From: Firmicutes bacterium HGW-Firmicutes-14
GTDB lineage: Bacteria; Bacillota; Thermincolia; Thermincolales; UBA2595
Reading direction: 5' to 3'
Assembly (NCBI GenBank): GCA_002840275.1
Contig: PHAB01000015.1
Location: 27,608 to 91,607, forward strand
Length of the DNA: 64,000 nucleotides
Shown: one piece after another, positions 1 through 9,558 of the stretch
Layout: each line of letters starts with the position of its first letter
Position numbering within the stretch: position 1 is the first letter of the stretch
Translations under genes and position numbers: made by a program
The notes under the pieces: model-generated
Told to the model about the DNA's origin: nothing
Databases searched by the model: none
The model's input: only the letters and a program-made list of their open reading frames with translations

Positions 1-1011
1 AATAACCCGGGGTTTGCATCCGGTATGGTTGGGCATATAAATCTAAGCCGGATATCTGCGGTCATTACTGGAAGCCTTGGTTTTACTACGGTTTTCCTGG
101 CTTTCATGCTGGTTGAATGGAAAAAATCAACTGCCAGGCGGGTTCAGAAGATAAGGGAGAGCCTGAAAGGAATATATTCCCACAGCCCTGATACAATTCT
201 CATCAGTGGTTCGGATGACATTGCATGCCTGGCTGAAGAACTTAATGAATTTGTCCACAAAATCCGGCAGCTTCATGAAGATGACAAACGCACTATTACC
301 CATAGTTTAATGTTTGATAAGCTCACAGCTGTAGGTGAAGTGGCAGCCGGCGCTGCCCATGAAATCCGAAACCCCCTGACCAGTATTAAGGGCTTCACCT
401 ATCTACTCCAAAACAAATTACGGGAAGACGACCAATCATGGAAATATGCTCAAATAATTAATAATGAGGTCACCCGTATCGAAAAGATAATAGATCAATT
501 TCTTTTAATGGCAGTCCCCACTTTTCCGGTATACAGGGCTGCCAACCTGCACGAACTTATCGATGAAATACTGGTTTCTCTGGCCAAGGAAGCAGCTGTA
601 AACGGTGTGATTGTTAAAACAGATTTCTCTGAACAATTACCAACAGTCTTTGTAGATCCTCTGCAGATAAAGCGAATGTTTTCCAATTTGTGCAGCAATG
701 CCATTCAGGCCATGCCGGGCGGGGGCAGTCTCCTGATTAAAACCGTATCAGACTATGACAGGGGTAATATCACGGTTATTTTGAAGGACACCGGCACCGG
801 AATTCCACCGGATTGTATCGGCCGGGTAGCAGACCCCTTTTTTACTACCAAGGAAAATGCCGCCGGCCTTGGACTTACGGTATCATATCGGATTGTTCAG
901 AACCACAATGGCATGCTGCAGGTGGTTTCATCCCAGGGAATCGGAACAACATGTGTTATACAACTGCCTTTTAGGGCAGACCGGGTTCCGGTTAGAACTG
1001 CCTGTGGATAA
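1..1011 (+). CDS. sensor histidine kinase, 5'-truncated by the window edge
   Basis: This is the C-terminal part of a membrane-bound two-component histidine kinase. The frame is open to the first base and the first ATG (position 25) has no ribosome site, so the gene very probably starts upstream. Counting from that ATG, one hydrophobic segment covers about residues 10-30. It is followed by a HAMP-like charged linker and a HisKA domain with the H-box HEIRNPLTS (phospho-acceptor His112). The ATPase domain shows the N box (N221/N225), a G1 box DTGTGIPP and a G2 box GLGLTVSYRIV. The sensor domain and the cognate regulator lie outside the window, so the signal is unknown. Sporulation-type kinases share this architecture, but that is only a possibility. 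Confidence 0.88.
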   Translation, partial: NNPGFASGMVGHINLSRISAVITGSLGFTTVFLAFMLVEWKKSTARRVQKIRESLKGIYSHSPDTILISGSDDIACLAEELNEFVHKIRQLHEDDKRTITHSLMFDKLTAVGEVAAGAAHEIRNPLTSIKGFTYLLQNKLREDDQSWKYAQIINNEVTRIEKIIDQFLLMAVPTFPVYRAANLHELIDEILVSLAKEAAVNGVIVKTDFSEQLPTVFVDPLQIKRMFSNLCSNAIQAMPGGGSLLIKTVSDYDRGNITVILKDTGTGIPPDCIGRVADPFFTTKENAAGLGLTVSYRIVQNHNGMLQVVSSQGIGTTCVIQLPFRADRVPVRTACG

Positions 1012-1071
1012 ATTCTGCCCAGTGGGGCAAAATTACTATAACAATGGTTAAAGAACTATAAAACCGGCTTT

Positions 1072-1093
1072 AAGGACCCTAACGGGTCCTTTT
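1072..1093 (+). terminator. putative Rho-independent terminator after the kinase gene
   Basis: A perfect 8-bp stem (AAGGACCC / GGGTCCTT) with a 4-base loop lies about 60 bases after the kinase stop codon. The T-tract is short, so termination may be partial. Confidence 0.45.
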
Positions 1094-1149
1094 ATGTTGC
1101 TGTAAATCGTTTAATCCTGCAATTTTCTCCGGTAACACTTAGTTTGTGG

Positions 1150-1177
1150 GTATATGTTTTTTATATGGGTGATAATA
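1150..1177 (+). promoter_or_regulatory. candidate forespore-type (sigma-G/F-like) promoter for the NHEJ genes
   Basis: GTATA at 1150-1154 matches the sigma-F/sigma-G -35 consensus. GATAATA at 1171-1177, after 16 bp, matches the sigma-G -10 CATNHTA at 6 of 7 positions. GGTGATAAT at 1168-1176 fits a sigma-F -10, but the spacer is then only 13 bp. No convincing sigma-A promoter is seen in the 214-base gap before ku. This is pattern matching only. In B. subtilis the ku-ligD genes are forespore expressed, which makes the idea reasonable. Confidence 0.3.
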
Positions 1178-1225
1178 ATAAAAAAAAACATGGTATGAGA
1201 TAAATAATTAAATGGGGTGCAAATC

Positions 1226-2062
1226 ATGAGGAACCTGTGGAAGGGTGCTATCAGCTTCGGACTTGTCCATGTGCCTGTTAAGCTTTATTCTGCCACTGAA
1301 CGCAAGGATATCAAATTTAATTATCTGCATGAAAAATGCAGAACACCTGTCAGGTATGAGCGGATCTGTCCGGCATGTGAAACAGAGGTACCCATGGAGG
1401 AAATAGTAAGAGGTTATGAATATGAAAAGGGGAAATATGTGATTCTTCGCGATGAGGATTTTGAGAGCATCCCGCTGGAAACCACCAAAACAGTGGAAAT
1501 AATGAATTTCGTTAAACTTGAGGAAATCGACCCGGTTTATTTTGATAAATCATATTACCTGGCCCCCGGTGACGGGGGTCAGAAGGCATATGAACTGCTT
1601 AAACTGGCTATGCAGGATTCAAACAAAGTGGCAGTGGCTAAAGTGGTCATAAGGTCAAAGGAGTCCCTGGCAGCTATCCGGGTTTACCAAGATGTGATCC
1701 TGATGGAAACAATGTTCTATCCCGATGAGATAAGGGGGACCCACCTGATGCCTGAAATAAACTATCAGGTGCAGGTTCACGACAGTGAGGCTAAAATGGC
1801 ATCAAACCTGATTGAAAGCCTTACCGAACCCTTTAATCCCGAAAAATATGAGAACCGGTACAGGAAGGCGCTGGGTGACCTGATCCAGTCCAAGATAACC
1901 GGCGAAGAGGTTGAAGTTGTGCCAAGGGTTGAGACAGGAAAAGTGGTTGACTTGATGGATGCGCTCAAGGCTAGCATTGAACTGGCCAAAAAGGAGAAAG
2001 ACAAAGCCGGCGGAAAACGTAAGAAGAGGGTTGCAAAAGGTGCTGCAAAAGGTGCATCTTAA
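1226..2062 (+). CDS. ku: Ku protein (non-homologous end joining)
   Basis: Bacterial Ku forms a homodimeric ring that binds double-strand DNA ends and recruits the end-joining ligase/polymerase. The 278-residue product opens with the family signature WKGAISFGLVHVPVKLYSAT and keeps the Ku beta-barrel core throughout. Its Lys/Arg-rich tail (residues about 255-278) is typical of the DNA-binding C-terminus of bacterial Ku. I chose ATG 1226 over the in-frame GTG at 1217 because GGGGTG sits at normal spacing before it and homologues begin with Met-Arg. The ligase gene follows with a short overlap, which implies co-translation. Confidence in the family is high. Confidence 0.95.
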   Translation: MRNLWKGAISFGLVHVPVKLYSATERKDIKFNYLHEKCRTPVRYERICPACETEVPMEEIVRGYEYEKGKYVILRDEDFESIPLETTKTVEIMNFVKLEEIDPVYFDKSYYLAPGDGGQKAYELLKLAMQDSNKVAVAKVVIRSKESLAAIRVYQDVILMETMFYPDEIRGTHLMPEINYQVQVHDSEAKMASNLIESLTEPFNPEKYENRYRKALGDLIQSKITGEEVEVVPRVETGKVVDLMDALKASIELAKKEKDKAGGKRKKRVAKGAAKGAS

Positions 2063-2990
2063 ACCTGTTATACCTTTTGAACCGGTTAGTGCCGATTCAA
2101 TCCCCGGGGGCGAACAATGGACTGCCCAGGTCAAGTGGGACGGTGTGCGTGTGCTGACCTATTTTGACGGACATGAAGTCAGCCTTTACAACCGCAAAAT
2201 GAATGAACGGACAATGCAGTATCCTGAATTAACAGATATCAGCCTCTATTGTTCTGCATCTTCGGTCATCCTGGACGGTGAGGTAATTGCCCTGTCCGGC
2301 GGCAAGCCTTCTTTTCACAGTGTAATGAAGCGGGATGGAATACGACAGCCGGATAAGGTCGGGCGGGCCCGGAAGGATAATCCTGTGGTTTACATGGTCT
2401 TTGATGTTTTATACTGCGACGGGGAATGGATGTTTAGGGAACCCCTTTTCAGGAGACAACAGATTATCGCCGGCATAATTACTCCCATGGAAGGAATCCA
2501 GCCGGTGGAAAACTTTGATGATATGGAAGGTCTTTTTGATGTCATAAAAGCCCAGGGTATGGAAGGAATCGTCTGTAAGGACATAACCTCGGGGTATGCT
2601 GTCGGCGGGAAGGACCGCCGGTGGCAGAAAATCAAGAATTACAGGGATTTGACGGCTGTTATCGGGGGTGTAACTTTCCGGGGCAATATAATCAGTGCAC
2701 TGCTGCTGGGGCAATATGACCGGGAGGGTCGTCTTTGGTATATAGGGCATGCCGGTACCGGGAAGCTTAAACAGGAAGAATGGAGGGCTTTGACCGGACT
2801 CGTCAGGCCTATGACTATAAAACAGAGGCCATTTGTAAATAAGCCGGAAAGAGTGAGAAATGCAGTCTGGGTCGAACCCAGGCTGACGGTAAAAGTTAAG
2901 TTCGCCGAATGGACCGGCAGCCATACCATGAGACAGCCGAGTATCCAGGCTGTTATTGACATCAGGCCGGAAGAATGCATCCTGGAATAA
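2052..2990 (+). CDS. ligD: ATP-dependent DNA ligase, LigD-type ligase domain
   Basis: This is a stand-alone NHEJ ligase of about 312 residues that seals ends held by Ku. It shows nucleotidyl-transferase motif I KWDGVR (Lys28 would carry AMP), motif III LDGEVIAL, motif IV EGIVCKD and motif V WQKIKN. An OB-fold domain follows, with TVKVKFAEWTGSHTMRQPS near the end. The start is uncertain. GTG 2052 gives an 11-base overlap with ku and the family-typical beginning HLKPVIPFEP, while the frame stays open back to 1959 inside ku. Unlike large mycobacterial LigD, no polymerase or phosphoesterase domain is fused. The polymerase is the next gene. Confidence 0.92.
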   Translation: MHLKPVIPFEPVSADSIPGGEQWTAQVKWDGVRVLTYFDGHEVSLYNRKMNERTMQYPELTDISLYCSASSVILDGEVIALSGGKPSFHSVMKRDGIRQPDKVGRARKDNPVVYMVFDVLYCDGEWMFREPLFRRQQIIAGIITPMEGIQPVENFDDMEGLFDVIKAQGMEGIVCKDITSGYAVGGKDRRWQKIKNYRDLTAVIGGVTFRGNIISALLLGQYDREGRLWYIGHAGTGKLKQEEWRALTGLVRPMTIKQRPFVNKPERVRNAVWVEPRLTVKVKFAEWTGSHTMRQPSIQAVIDIRPEECILE

Positions 2991-3017
2991 ATTTAAGGAA
3001 CTCAGGGGGGTAATACA

Positions 3018-3938
3018 TTGAGCAGGGATGTCACAGAGATTGTTATAGAGGGTAAGAGACTTAAACTTACAAACCTGAAAAAAACCATGTGGCCGGGTGA
3101 CGGTATTACCAAGGCCGGGCTGATCAAGTATTATGCTGATATGGCGGAAGTTATATTACCATACCTTAAGGACAGGTTGTTTGTGATGAGCAGGTACCCG
3201 GACGGAATAGAGGGGGAGATGTTTTACCAAAAGGATTGTCCTGAATATGCCCCGGATTGGCTGAAAGTATTTCCAGTGGATTCTCCGGATGTGGGCAAGA
3301 CAATAAACTATATTGTCTGTAATGATATGCCCAGCCTGCTCTGGCTGGCCAATCAGGCCTGTATTGAGATGCACATCTGGCTGGCCAGGATTCCGCGGAT
3401 TGATTATCCTGACATAGCGGTTTTTGACCTTGACCCGTTCCCACCTGCGGGGTTTGCCGATACTCTTCAGGTTGGCCTCCTGGTAAAGGAGGCCCTGGAT
3501 CAGTTCGGGCTAAAGGGTTATCCCAAGACCTCCGGGGCAACGGGTCTCCATATTTTTGTCCCTATAAAGCCGGAATTTACTTACCGGGAAGTGCGGGACG
3601 GGGTGGAATTTATCTGCCGGCAGATTAATTCAGTGGCGCCCGGGAAGACAACAATGGAAAGACTGGTGGCTGACCGGAACGGAAAGGTTTACCTGGATTA
3701 CTTGCAGAATACAAGAGGAAAGACAATGACCTTTCATTACAGCCTCCGTCCTGTCCCGGGAGCGCCTGTCTCAACCCCCTTGACATGGGATGAGGTAAAA
3801 GAGGGAAAAGTGAGACCGGAGAATTTTACTATTAATAATATCAGGGAAAGGCTCATGGAGACCGGTGACCTGTACAGGGATTTGCTTCAGCCCGGGCAGA
3901 GTATCAGGGGTCTGGTTGAGGTTACCGCCAGAACTTAA
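3018..3938 (+). CDS. LigD-type NHEJ polymerase/primase domain protein
   Basis: This is an archaeo-eukaryotic-primase-like polymerase that fills gaps, usually with ribonucleotides, during Ku-dependent end joining. The 306-residue protein has the catalytic DLD pair (Asp137, Asp139, in VFDLDPFPP), the SGATGLHIFVPI motif that binds the nucleotide triphosphate, and a third acidic residue at Asp227 (KVYLDYL). That spacing matches LigD polymerase domains. The start is TTG 3018 behind CAGGGGGG. The gene sits 27 bases after the ligase, so ku, ligase and polymerase form one operon. No phosphoesterase (3'-end-healing) domain is encoded in this locus. Confidence 0.92.
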   Translation: MSRDVTEIVIEGKRLKLTNLKKTMWPGDGITKAGLIKYYADMAEVILPYLKDRLFVMSRYPDGIEGEMFYQKDCPEYAPDWLKVFPVDSPDVGKTINYIVCNDMPSLLWLANQACIEMHIWLARIPRIDYPDIAVFDLDPFPPAGFADTLQVGLLVKEALDQFGLKGYPKTSGATGLHIFVPIKPEFTYREVRDGVEFICRQINSVAPGKTTMERLVADRNGKVYLDYLQNTRGKTMTFHYSLRPVPGAPVSTPLTWDEVKEGKVRPENFTINNIRERLMETGDLYRDLLQPGQSIRGLVEVTART

Positions 3939-3991
3939 ATGCAGTATTCCGCAGTACAAATTTTTTCCTTTTTTTGCAGGAAAAATAAAAT

Positions 3992-4026
3992 GCACCCCGA
4001 AACACTCTAAAGACAGTTGGGGGTGC
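3992..4026 (+). promoter_or_regulatory. hairpin that pairs the dprA ribosome-binding site
   Basis: GCACCCC (3992-3998) is perfectly complementary to GGGGTGC (4020-4026), with a 21-base loop. The 3' arm contains the GGGGGTG ribosome site (4019-4025) that serves the TTG start at 4032. If the stem forms in mRNA, dprA translation would be damped. Its role in the cell is inferred. Confidence 0.4.
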
Positions 4027-4031
4027 CCGGT

Positions 4032-5129
4032 TTGGAACAAAAAGATTTTTATGTCCTTTTAAGTATGGTAGGCGGTCTGGGACCGCGAAGGCTGGAAGCG
4101 CTGACAGGTGTTTTCGGGAATCCGGAGAACGCCTGGCACGGAAGTGAAAAAGACCTGTATTCCGTTCCCGGGATGCCACGCAAAGTAATAGATAATCTTC
4201 TGGCCCTGCGTAACAGGGTAGACCCTGGGGAGGAAATTAACAAACTCCGCGAAAAAGGGGTCAGGGTCATTTCCCTGGAAGAACCTGCTTATCCGCCATG
4301 CCTCAGGCACATATATGATCCTCCCAGGGTGATATATATTAAGGGAAAGCCCGAAGTCCTGCACCATCCCATGTTTGCCGTTGTGGGAGCCAGAAGGGCG
4401 TCATATTATGGCCAGAAGGTGGCAGCGAAGATTGCGGGTGAACTGTCCCTTACCGGATTGTGCATTGTGTCAGGGATGGCCAGGGGGATTGATACTGCTG
4501 CCCATATGGGGGCACTGAAGGAATCGGGAAATACGGTTGCTGTCCTGGGCTGTGGGGTTGACGTGGTCTATCCAAGGGAAAACAGAAAGCTTATGGCCCA
4601 AATAATCGAAAAGGGTGCGGTAATCAGTGAATTCCCGCCGGGGACTTCCCCTGCGGCGGGGAACTTCCCCCAGAGGAACAGGGTTATCAGTGGACTGTGC
4701 CGGGGTGTCCTGGTGATTGAAGCCGGAGATAAAAGCGGTTCACTTATTACCGTGGATTTTGCCCTGGAACAGGGCAGAGAGGTATTTGCTGTACCGGGGC
4801 AGGTAACAAATCCTCTGAACAGGGGAGCACACCGGCTGATCAAGCAGGGAGCCCGGCTGGTTGAAGAGGCAGCCGACATCCTGGAAGAACTGGGATACTC
4901 ACCGGAACAGCGGGACAGTTCCGGCAACGAAGGAGAAGGAAACATTATTAATTTGACCCCGCAGGAAAAAAAGGTATATAATATTATCTCAGATAGTCCG
5001 ATAAGCAGTGAACTAATTATCGGGAAGAGTGGAATGGAACCCTCTGAAATCCTCTCACTGCTGTCACTTATGGAAATAAGGGGGCTAATAAGACAGCTTC
5101 CCGGACATCGTTATGTCCGCAGCCAATAA
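4032..5129 (+). CDS. dprA: DNA-processing protein DprA
   Basis: DprA (Smf) binds incoming single-stranded DNA in natural transformation and loads RecA. The 365-residue product has an N-terminal helix-hairpin-helix/SAM-like region, then a Rossmann-fold core with FAVVGARRAS, GIDTAAHMGALK, VAVLGCGVDVVYP, FPQRNRVISGL and KSGSLITVDFALEQGR, all diagnostic. A winged-helix domain follows at about residues 300-365. TTG 4032 is preferred because GGGGGTG is 6 bases upstream; TTG 4017 in the same frame is the alternative. The dprA-topA-trmFO order is the same as smf-topA-gid in B. subtilis. Other competence genes are not in the window. Confidence 0.93.
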   Translation: MEQKDFYVLLSMVGGLGPRRLEALTGVFGNPENAWHGSEKDLYSVPGMPRKVIDNLLALRNRVDPGEEINKLREKGVRVISLEEPAYPPCLRHIYDPPRVIYIKGKPEVLHHPMFAVVGARRASYYGQKVAAKIAGELSLTGLCIVSGMARGIDTAAHMGALKESGNTVAVLGCGVDVVYPRENRKLMAQIIEKGAVISEFPPGTSPAAGNFPQRNRVISGLCRGVLVIEAGDKSGSLITVDFALEQGREVFAVPGQVTNPLNRGAHRLIKQGARLVEEAADILEELGYSPEQRDSSGNEGEGNIINLTPQEKKVYNIISDSPISSELIIGKSGMEPSEILSLLSLMEIRGLIRQLPGHRYVRSQ

Positions 5130-5159
5130 CAAAGGGGGATGGTTCTAAACCCCTTTTGT
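5129..5159 (+). terminator. possible weak terminator or hairpin after dprA
   Basis: ACAAAGGGG pairs with CCCCTTTTGT (one extra T) around a loop of about 12 bases, directly at the dprA stop. The T-run lies inside the stem rather than after it, so read-through into topA is likely. Confidence 0.35.
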
Positions 5160-5238
5160 CCCGTATAACTTAAACAGAGAATGCAAAAGCCATTGATATT
5201 CAATAGTGGCGGCACAGACTGTTACAGAGGTGATAATT

Positions 5239-7323
5239 TTGTCAAAGTATCTGGTGATAGTAGAGTCACCGGCAAAGGCGAAGACAATCGGCAAATTCCT
5301 GGGCAGGAGGTATACTGTAAAGGCCTCCATGGGCCATGTCAGGGATTTGCCCAGAAGCCAGTTTGGGGTTGATGTGGAACATGATTTTGTTCCCAAGTAT
5401 ATTACCATCAGGGGAAAAGGGGAAACCCTTAAGGAATTGCGGGACGCGGCAAAAAAATCAGAAAGAATACTCCTGGCGACTGACCCTGACCGGGAAGGTG
5501 AGGCAATAGCATGGCACCTGCAGGAGCTTCTGAAAATCGACCAGGGAGAAAAATGCCGTGTGGAATTCAATGAAATCACCAAGGATTCCGTGCAGAAGGC
5601 CATGAAATCCCCCAGGGATATAGACTGGTCCAGGGTGAATGCCCAACAGGCCCGCAGAATACTTGACCGCCTGGTGGGGTACAACCTAAGCCCTCTGCTC
5701 TGGCGCAAGGTCAAGAAGGGTTTGAGTGCTGGACGCGTACAATCGGTCGCCGTGAGGCTGATCTGTGACCGGGAGGAGGAGATAAATGCCTTTGTTCCGG
5801 AGGAATACTGGTCTCTGACCGGCCTGTTCAGGAAACAGGGGAACAGGGCAGACGTAGAAGCCAAACTGGCCAAATACCGGAACGGGAAAATAAAGATCGG
5901 TACCAGGGAAGAGATGGACAGGATCCTTGGAGACCTCGAGGGTGTTGCCTATTCTGTTGCCGATGTCAGGAAAAAGGAAAAGAAGCGGTTTCCGGCGCCA
6001 CCGTTCACCACAAGTACGATGCAGCAGGAGGCGTATCGTAAGATTAATTTTCCGGCCAGGAAAACCATGCAGGTTGCCCAGCAGCTTTATGAGGGTCTGG
6101 ATATAGGTCCTGAGGGGACCGTGGGTCTGGTTACATATATCAGGACGGATTCAACGAGAATTGCAGAAACAGCCGGTAAAGAAGCAGCGGAATATATCCT
6201 GGCAAATTACGGAGCCGAGTATAAGCCCTCCGCGCTGCCGCAGTACCAGACCAAGGGGCGTACTCAAAATGCCCATGAAGCCATCAGACCGACAGGAGTA
6301 TTGCGGGAACCGGATAAAATCAAACAATTTCTGACCAGGGACCAATATAAGCTTTATAAGCTAATCTGGGAGAGGTACCTGGCCAGCCAGATGAATCCTG
6401 CCTTAATTGACACTACCACTGTGGATATCACGGCAGGTGAATATCTCTTCAGGGCATCAGGTTATGTTGTCAAGTTCACGGGATTTATGAAGATATATAC
6501 CGAGGGCCGGGACAACGGTGACAATGAAGAGGAGCGCAGCCTGCCCGATTTACCGGCGGGGACGGTGCTGGAGTTAAAGAAACTTACACCCAAGCAGCAC
6601 TTTACCCAGCCGCCGCCCAGGTACACTGATGCAACCCTGGTCAAAGCCCTGGAGGAAAACGGTATCGGCCGGCCGAGCACCTATGCCCCCACCGTGGAGA
6701 CCATTCAGAAAAGGGGTTATGTTGTCAGGGAGGAAAAGCAGTTTCATCCCACTGAACTGGGCTTTGTGGTGGTAGAAATCCTGAAGGAGAATTTCCGGGA
6801 TATAATAGATATCCAGTTTACTGCGGCCATGGAAGACAAACTTGACCGGGTGGAGGAAGGGGATGAAAACTGGGTCGAAGTAATCCGGGATTTTTACTCC
6901 CCCTTTAAAGAGACCCTGAAGGAAGCCGAAAAGAACATAGATGTTATTGAGATAGAAGATGAGGTCAGTGACGAGGTCTGTGAATTATGCGGGCGCAACC
7001 TGGTGGTCAAGATGGGAAGGTATGGAAGGTTTCTGGCCTGTCCTGGTTTCCCTGACTGCAGGTATACCAAGCCGCTCCTGGAAGGGATAGGAGTCTCATG
7101 CCCTGACTGCGGCGGTGAGGTCGTCCTTAAACGGAGCAAGAAGGGCAGAAAGTTTTATGGATGCAGTAATTATCCCGACTGTAATTTCGTAACCTGGGAT
7201 ATGCCAACCAATAAACGGTGTCCCGACTGTAAGAGTATCCTTTTACAGAAATCTGCGGGAAGCAGGGGGACCATGTTAAAGTGTTCAAAGTCCCTGTGTA
7301 AATATAAGGAAATAGCGGAATAG
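5239..7323 (+). CDS. topA: DNA topoisomerase I
   Basis: Type IA topoisomerase that relaxes negative supercoils behind RNA polymerase. The 694-residue protein begins with the Toprim signature [18 protein letters not shown] and keeps [14 protein letters not shown]. The catalytic tyrosine is Tyr300 in [12 protein letters not shown]. Three C-terminal four-cysteine zinc ribbons lie at about residues 580-690. TTG 5239 is chosen because GAGGTG is correctly spaced and homologues start with (S)KYLVIVES; an upstream in-frame start at 5206 would add 11 residues and has no ribosome site. A 13-base palindrome, ATTGATATTCAAT (5192-5204), lies upstream with unknown meaning. Confidence 0.96.
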   Translation: MSKYLVIVESPAKAKTIGKFLGRRYTVKASMGHVRDLPRSQFGVDVEHDFVPKYITIRGKGETLKELRDAAKKSERILLATDPDREGEAIAWHLQELLKIDQGEKCRVEFNEITKDSVQKAMKSPRDIDWSRVNAQQARRILDRLVGYNLSPLLWRKVKKGLSAGRVQSVAVRLICDREEEINAFVPEEYWSLTGLFRKQGNRADVEAKLAKYRNGKIKIGTREEMDRILGDLEGVAYSVADVRKKEKKRFPAPPFTTSTMQQEAYRKINFPARKTMQVAQQLYEGLDIGPEGTVGLVTYIRTDSTRIAETAGKEAAEYILANYGAEYKPSALPQYQTKGRTQNAHEAIRPTGVLREPDKIKQFLTRDQYKLYKLIWERYLASQMNPALIDTTTVDITAGEYLFRASGYVVKFTGFMKIYTEGRDNGDNEEERSLPDLPAGTVLELKKLTPKQHFTQPPPRYTDATLVKALEENGIGRPSTYAPTVETIQKRGYVVREEKQFHPTELGFVVVEILKENFRDIIDIQFTAAMEDKLDRVEEGDENWVEVIRDFYSPFKETLKEAEKNIDVIEIEDEVSDEVCELCGRNLVVKMGRYGRFLACPGFPDCRYTKPLLEGIGVSCPDCGGEVVLKRSKKGRKFYGCSNYPDCNFVTWDMPTNKRCPDCKSILLQKSAGSRGTMLKCSKSLCKYKEIAE

Positions 7324-7340
7324 CTGACGGAAAGGGTTTA

Positions 7341-8663
7341 TTGCCTGCGATGAAAAGGATTACTGTTATTGGAGCCGGCCTGGCAGGTTCAGAAGCTGCC
7401 TGGCAGATTGGGAAGAGAGGAACGAAAGTCACATTATTCGAAATGAGGCCGGCGAAAAAGCCGCCGGCCCACCATACAGACCTGTTCGCAGAACTGGTGT
7501 GCAGTAATTCACTTCGCGCGGGTTCGCCCGAAAATGCCGCAGGGCTGTTAAAAGAAGAAATGCGCCGGCTGAATTCGGTGATAATGAAGTGTGCCGATAA
7601 GACATCAGTACCGGCGGGCGGGGCCCTGGCAGTTGACCGGACAGAATTTGCCCGTTCAGTTACGGAGCTGGTGTCAGGACACCCAAACATAGAAGTAATC
7701 AGAGAAGAAGTCACGGAAATTGACGGTCAAAACCCTGTGGTAATTGCCACAGGGCCTTTGACATCTGAAGCAATGTCGGAATCTATCGGCAAACTGACAG
7801 GATGTGAATACCTTTACTTTTATGATGCTGCGGCTCCTATTGTTACCTATGAATCCATAGACCACAACAAAGTGTTCCGGGCATCCCGGTATGACAGGGG
7901 TGAGGCTGCTTATCTCAACTGCCCCATGACTAAAGAGGAATATGACGCTTTTTACCATGAACTGGTCAATGCCCGGAGGGTCCCTCTGAAGGAATTTGAA
8001 AAGGAGATATTTTTTGAAGGATGTATGCCTGTTGAGGAGATGGCTTCCCGGGGCTATAAAACCCTGCTTTTCGGTCCCCTGAAGCCAGTGGGGCTTACTG
8101 TCCCTGGTTCAGGGCAGAGGCCGTATGCCGTTGCCCAGCTCAGACAGGATAATATTAACGGTTCCCTGTACAATATGGTCGGTTTTCAGACCCACCTGGA
8201 ATGGGGGGAACAGAAGAGGGTTTTCCGGATGATTCCCGGCCTGGAAAAAGCCGAGTTTGTGCGTTTCGGAGTTATGCACAGGAACACCTTTATAAATTCT
8301 CCGCAGATAATAAATCCAACCCTGCAGTTCAAGGGTAATAAAAACATATTTTTCGCCGGCCAGCTCACCGGTGTGGAAGGATACGTGGAATCGGCCGCCA
8401 CGGGCCTGGTGGCGGGAATCAATGCGGCCAGGATGGCAGCCGGGAAGGAAACCGTTGTGTTTCCCGGGGAAACGGCCCACGGAGCCCTGTGCAGGTATAT
8501 AACCACCGCCGACCCCGGCAATTTCCAGCCAATGAACATAAATTTCGGCCTGCTGCCACCTTCCGAAGAGCGGATAAAGGACAAGAAGCTAAAAAACAGG
8601 ATGCTGGCAGAAAGGGCCCTGAGCGCCCTTGAGGAGTTTGTGTATGTATACATTTCTGGATAA
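7341..8663 (+). CDS. trmFO: methylenetetrahydrofolate-tRNA (uracil-5-)-methyltransferase TrmFO
   Basis: Folate- and FAD-dependent enzyme that makes ribothymidine at position 54 of tRNA. The 440-residue product starts with the FAD dinucleotide fold ([14 protein letters not shown]) and contains [10 protein letters not shown] and [14 protein letters not shown], the regions holding the conserved cysteines of the family. [16 protein letters not shown] closes the second FAD-binding part. TTG 7341 (with AAAGGG just upstream) or ATG 7350 could be the start. The gene runs 18 bases after topA, and its 3' end overlaps xerC by 20 bases, so the three are co-transcribed, as gid and codV are in B. subtilis. 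Confidence 0.95.
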   Translation: MPAMKRITVIGAGLAGSEAAWQIGKRGTKVTLFEMRPAKKPPAHHTDLFAELVCSNSLRAGSPENAAGLLKEEMRRLNSVIMKCADKTSVPAGGALAVDRTEFARSVTELVSGHPNIEVIREEVTEIDGQNPVVIATGPLTSEAMSESIGKLTGCEYLYFYDAAAPIVTYESIDHNKVFRASRYDRGEAAYLNCPMTKEEYDAFYHELVNARRVPLKEFEKEIFFEGCMPVEEMASRGYKTLLFGPLKPVGLTVPGSGQRPYAVAQLRQDNINGSLYNMVGFQTHLEWGEQKRVFRMIPGLEKAEFVRFGVMHRNTFINSPQIINPTLQFKGNKNIFFAGQLTGVEGYVESAATGLVAGINAARMAAGKETVVFPGETAHGALCRYITTADPGNFQPMNINFGLLPPSEERIKDKKLKNRMLAERALSALEEFVYVYISG

Positions 8664-9546
8664 CTTCATAATTTATCTTAAGGTGGAGAAAAATGCTTCC
8701 CCCAGGACCATTGAAGGATACCAGCGGGACATATGGCACTTTATAGATTTTATGGCAGGGGAACTGAACGTGCCCGGGGAAAAGCTGGACCCCGGACAGG
8801 TTGACCGCCTGGCCGTTCGCAGGCACCTGGCAATTCTTCAGGGGAGAGGCCTTCGGAGATCCACCATAGCCAGGAAGATGGCGAGTCTGAGGGCCTTTTT
8901 CCGTTATCTGACCCGGGAAGAGATTCTGGAAGACAATCCCCTGACCCGGGTATCTACTCCCAAACTTGAGAAAAGACTGCCCCACATCCTGACCCAAGAC
9001 GGGGCATGGGCTCTGGTGCAGGCACCGGATACGACTACCCCTGCGGGCTTAAGGGACCGGGCCATACTCGAAGTCCTGTACTCCAGCGGCCTGCGGGTAA
9101 GTGAGCTTATTGGCCTGGATACAGGGGATATTGATATTTCCCTGGGATATGTCAGGGTGATGGGTAAAGGGGCAAAGGAGAGGATTGTACCGGTGGGATC
9201 CTATGCCCTGAAAGCAGTTGGGAAATACCTGGCTGAAGGCAGGCCGTCCCTGAGCGGGAAAAAAACCTGTAAAGCCGTTTTTCTTAATAAATTTGGAGAA
9301 AGGATTTCTGCCCGCAGCATACGCAACATAATAGATAAATATGTGGATCAGGTGAGCATCCAGCAGAGAGTCAGTCCCCATACTCTCAGGCATTCTTTTG
9401 CCACCCACCTGCTGGACGGGGGTGCAGACCTGAGGTCTGTACAGGAGCTGCTGGGCCATGTTAAAATGTCTACAACTCAGATATATACCCATGTATCAAG
9501 GGAAAAACTCCTATCGGTGTACGAAAAAAACCACCCGCGGGCTTAG
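8644..9546 (+). CDS. xerC: tyrosine recombinase XerC
   Basis: Site-specific recombinase that resolves chromosome dimers at dif. The 300-residue protein has the SAM-like N-terminal core-binding domain and a catalytic domain with Arg151 (GLRVSEL), the beta-hairpin Lys in MGKGAKER, His246 and Arg249 (HTLRHSF), His272 (LLGH) and nucleophile Tyr281 (IYTHVS). All catalytic positions are intact. ATG 8644 is chosen because GAGGAG lies 7 bases upstream, inside the end of trmFO. Its place before hslV-hslU-codY matches codV of the B. subtilis cod operon, which supports a housekeeping role rather than a phage or integron integrase. Confidence 0.93.
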   Translation: MYTFLDNFIIYLKVEKNASPRTIEGYQRDIWHFIDFMAGELNVPGEKLDPGQVDRLAVRRHLAILQGRGLRRSTIARKMASLRAFFRYLTREEILEDNPLTRVSTPKLEKRLPHILTQDGAWALVQAPDTTTPAGLRDRAILEVLYSSGLRVSELIGLDTGDIDISLGYVRVMGKGAKERIVPVGSYALKAVGKYLAEGRPSLSGKKTCKAVFLNKFGERISARSIRNIIDKYVDQVSIQQRVSPHTLRHSFATHLLDGGADLRSVQELLGHVKMSTTQIYTHVSREKLLSVYEKNHPRA

Positions 9547-9558
9547 GAGGTAATTATT

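Noticed and set aside
8644..9546. XerC as a mobile-element integrase
   Set aside because: The gene is in the conserved trmFO-xerC-hslVU-codY order, with no attachment repeats or phage genes nearby.
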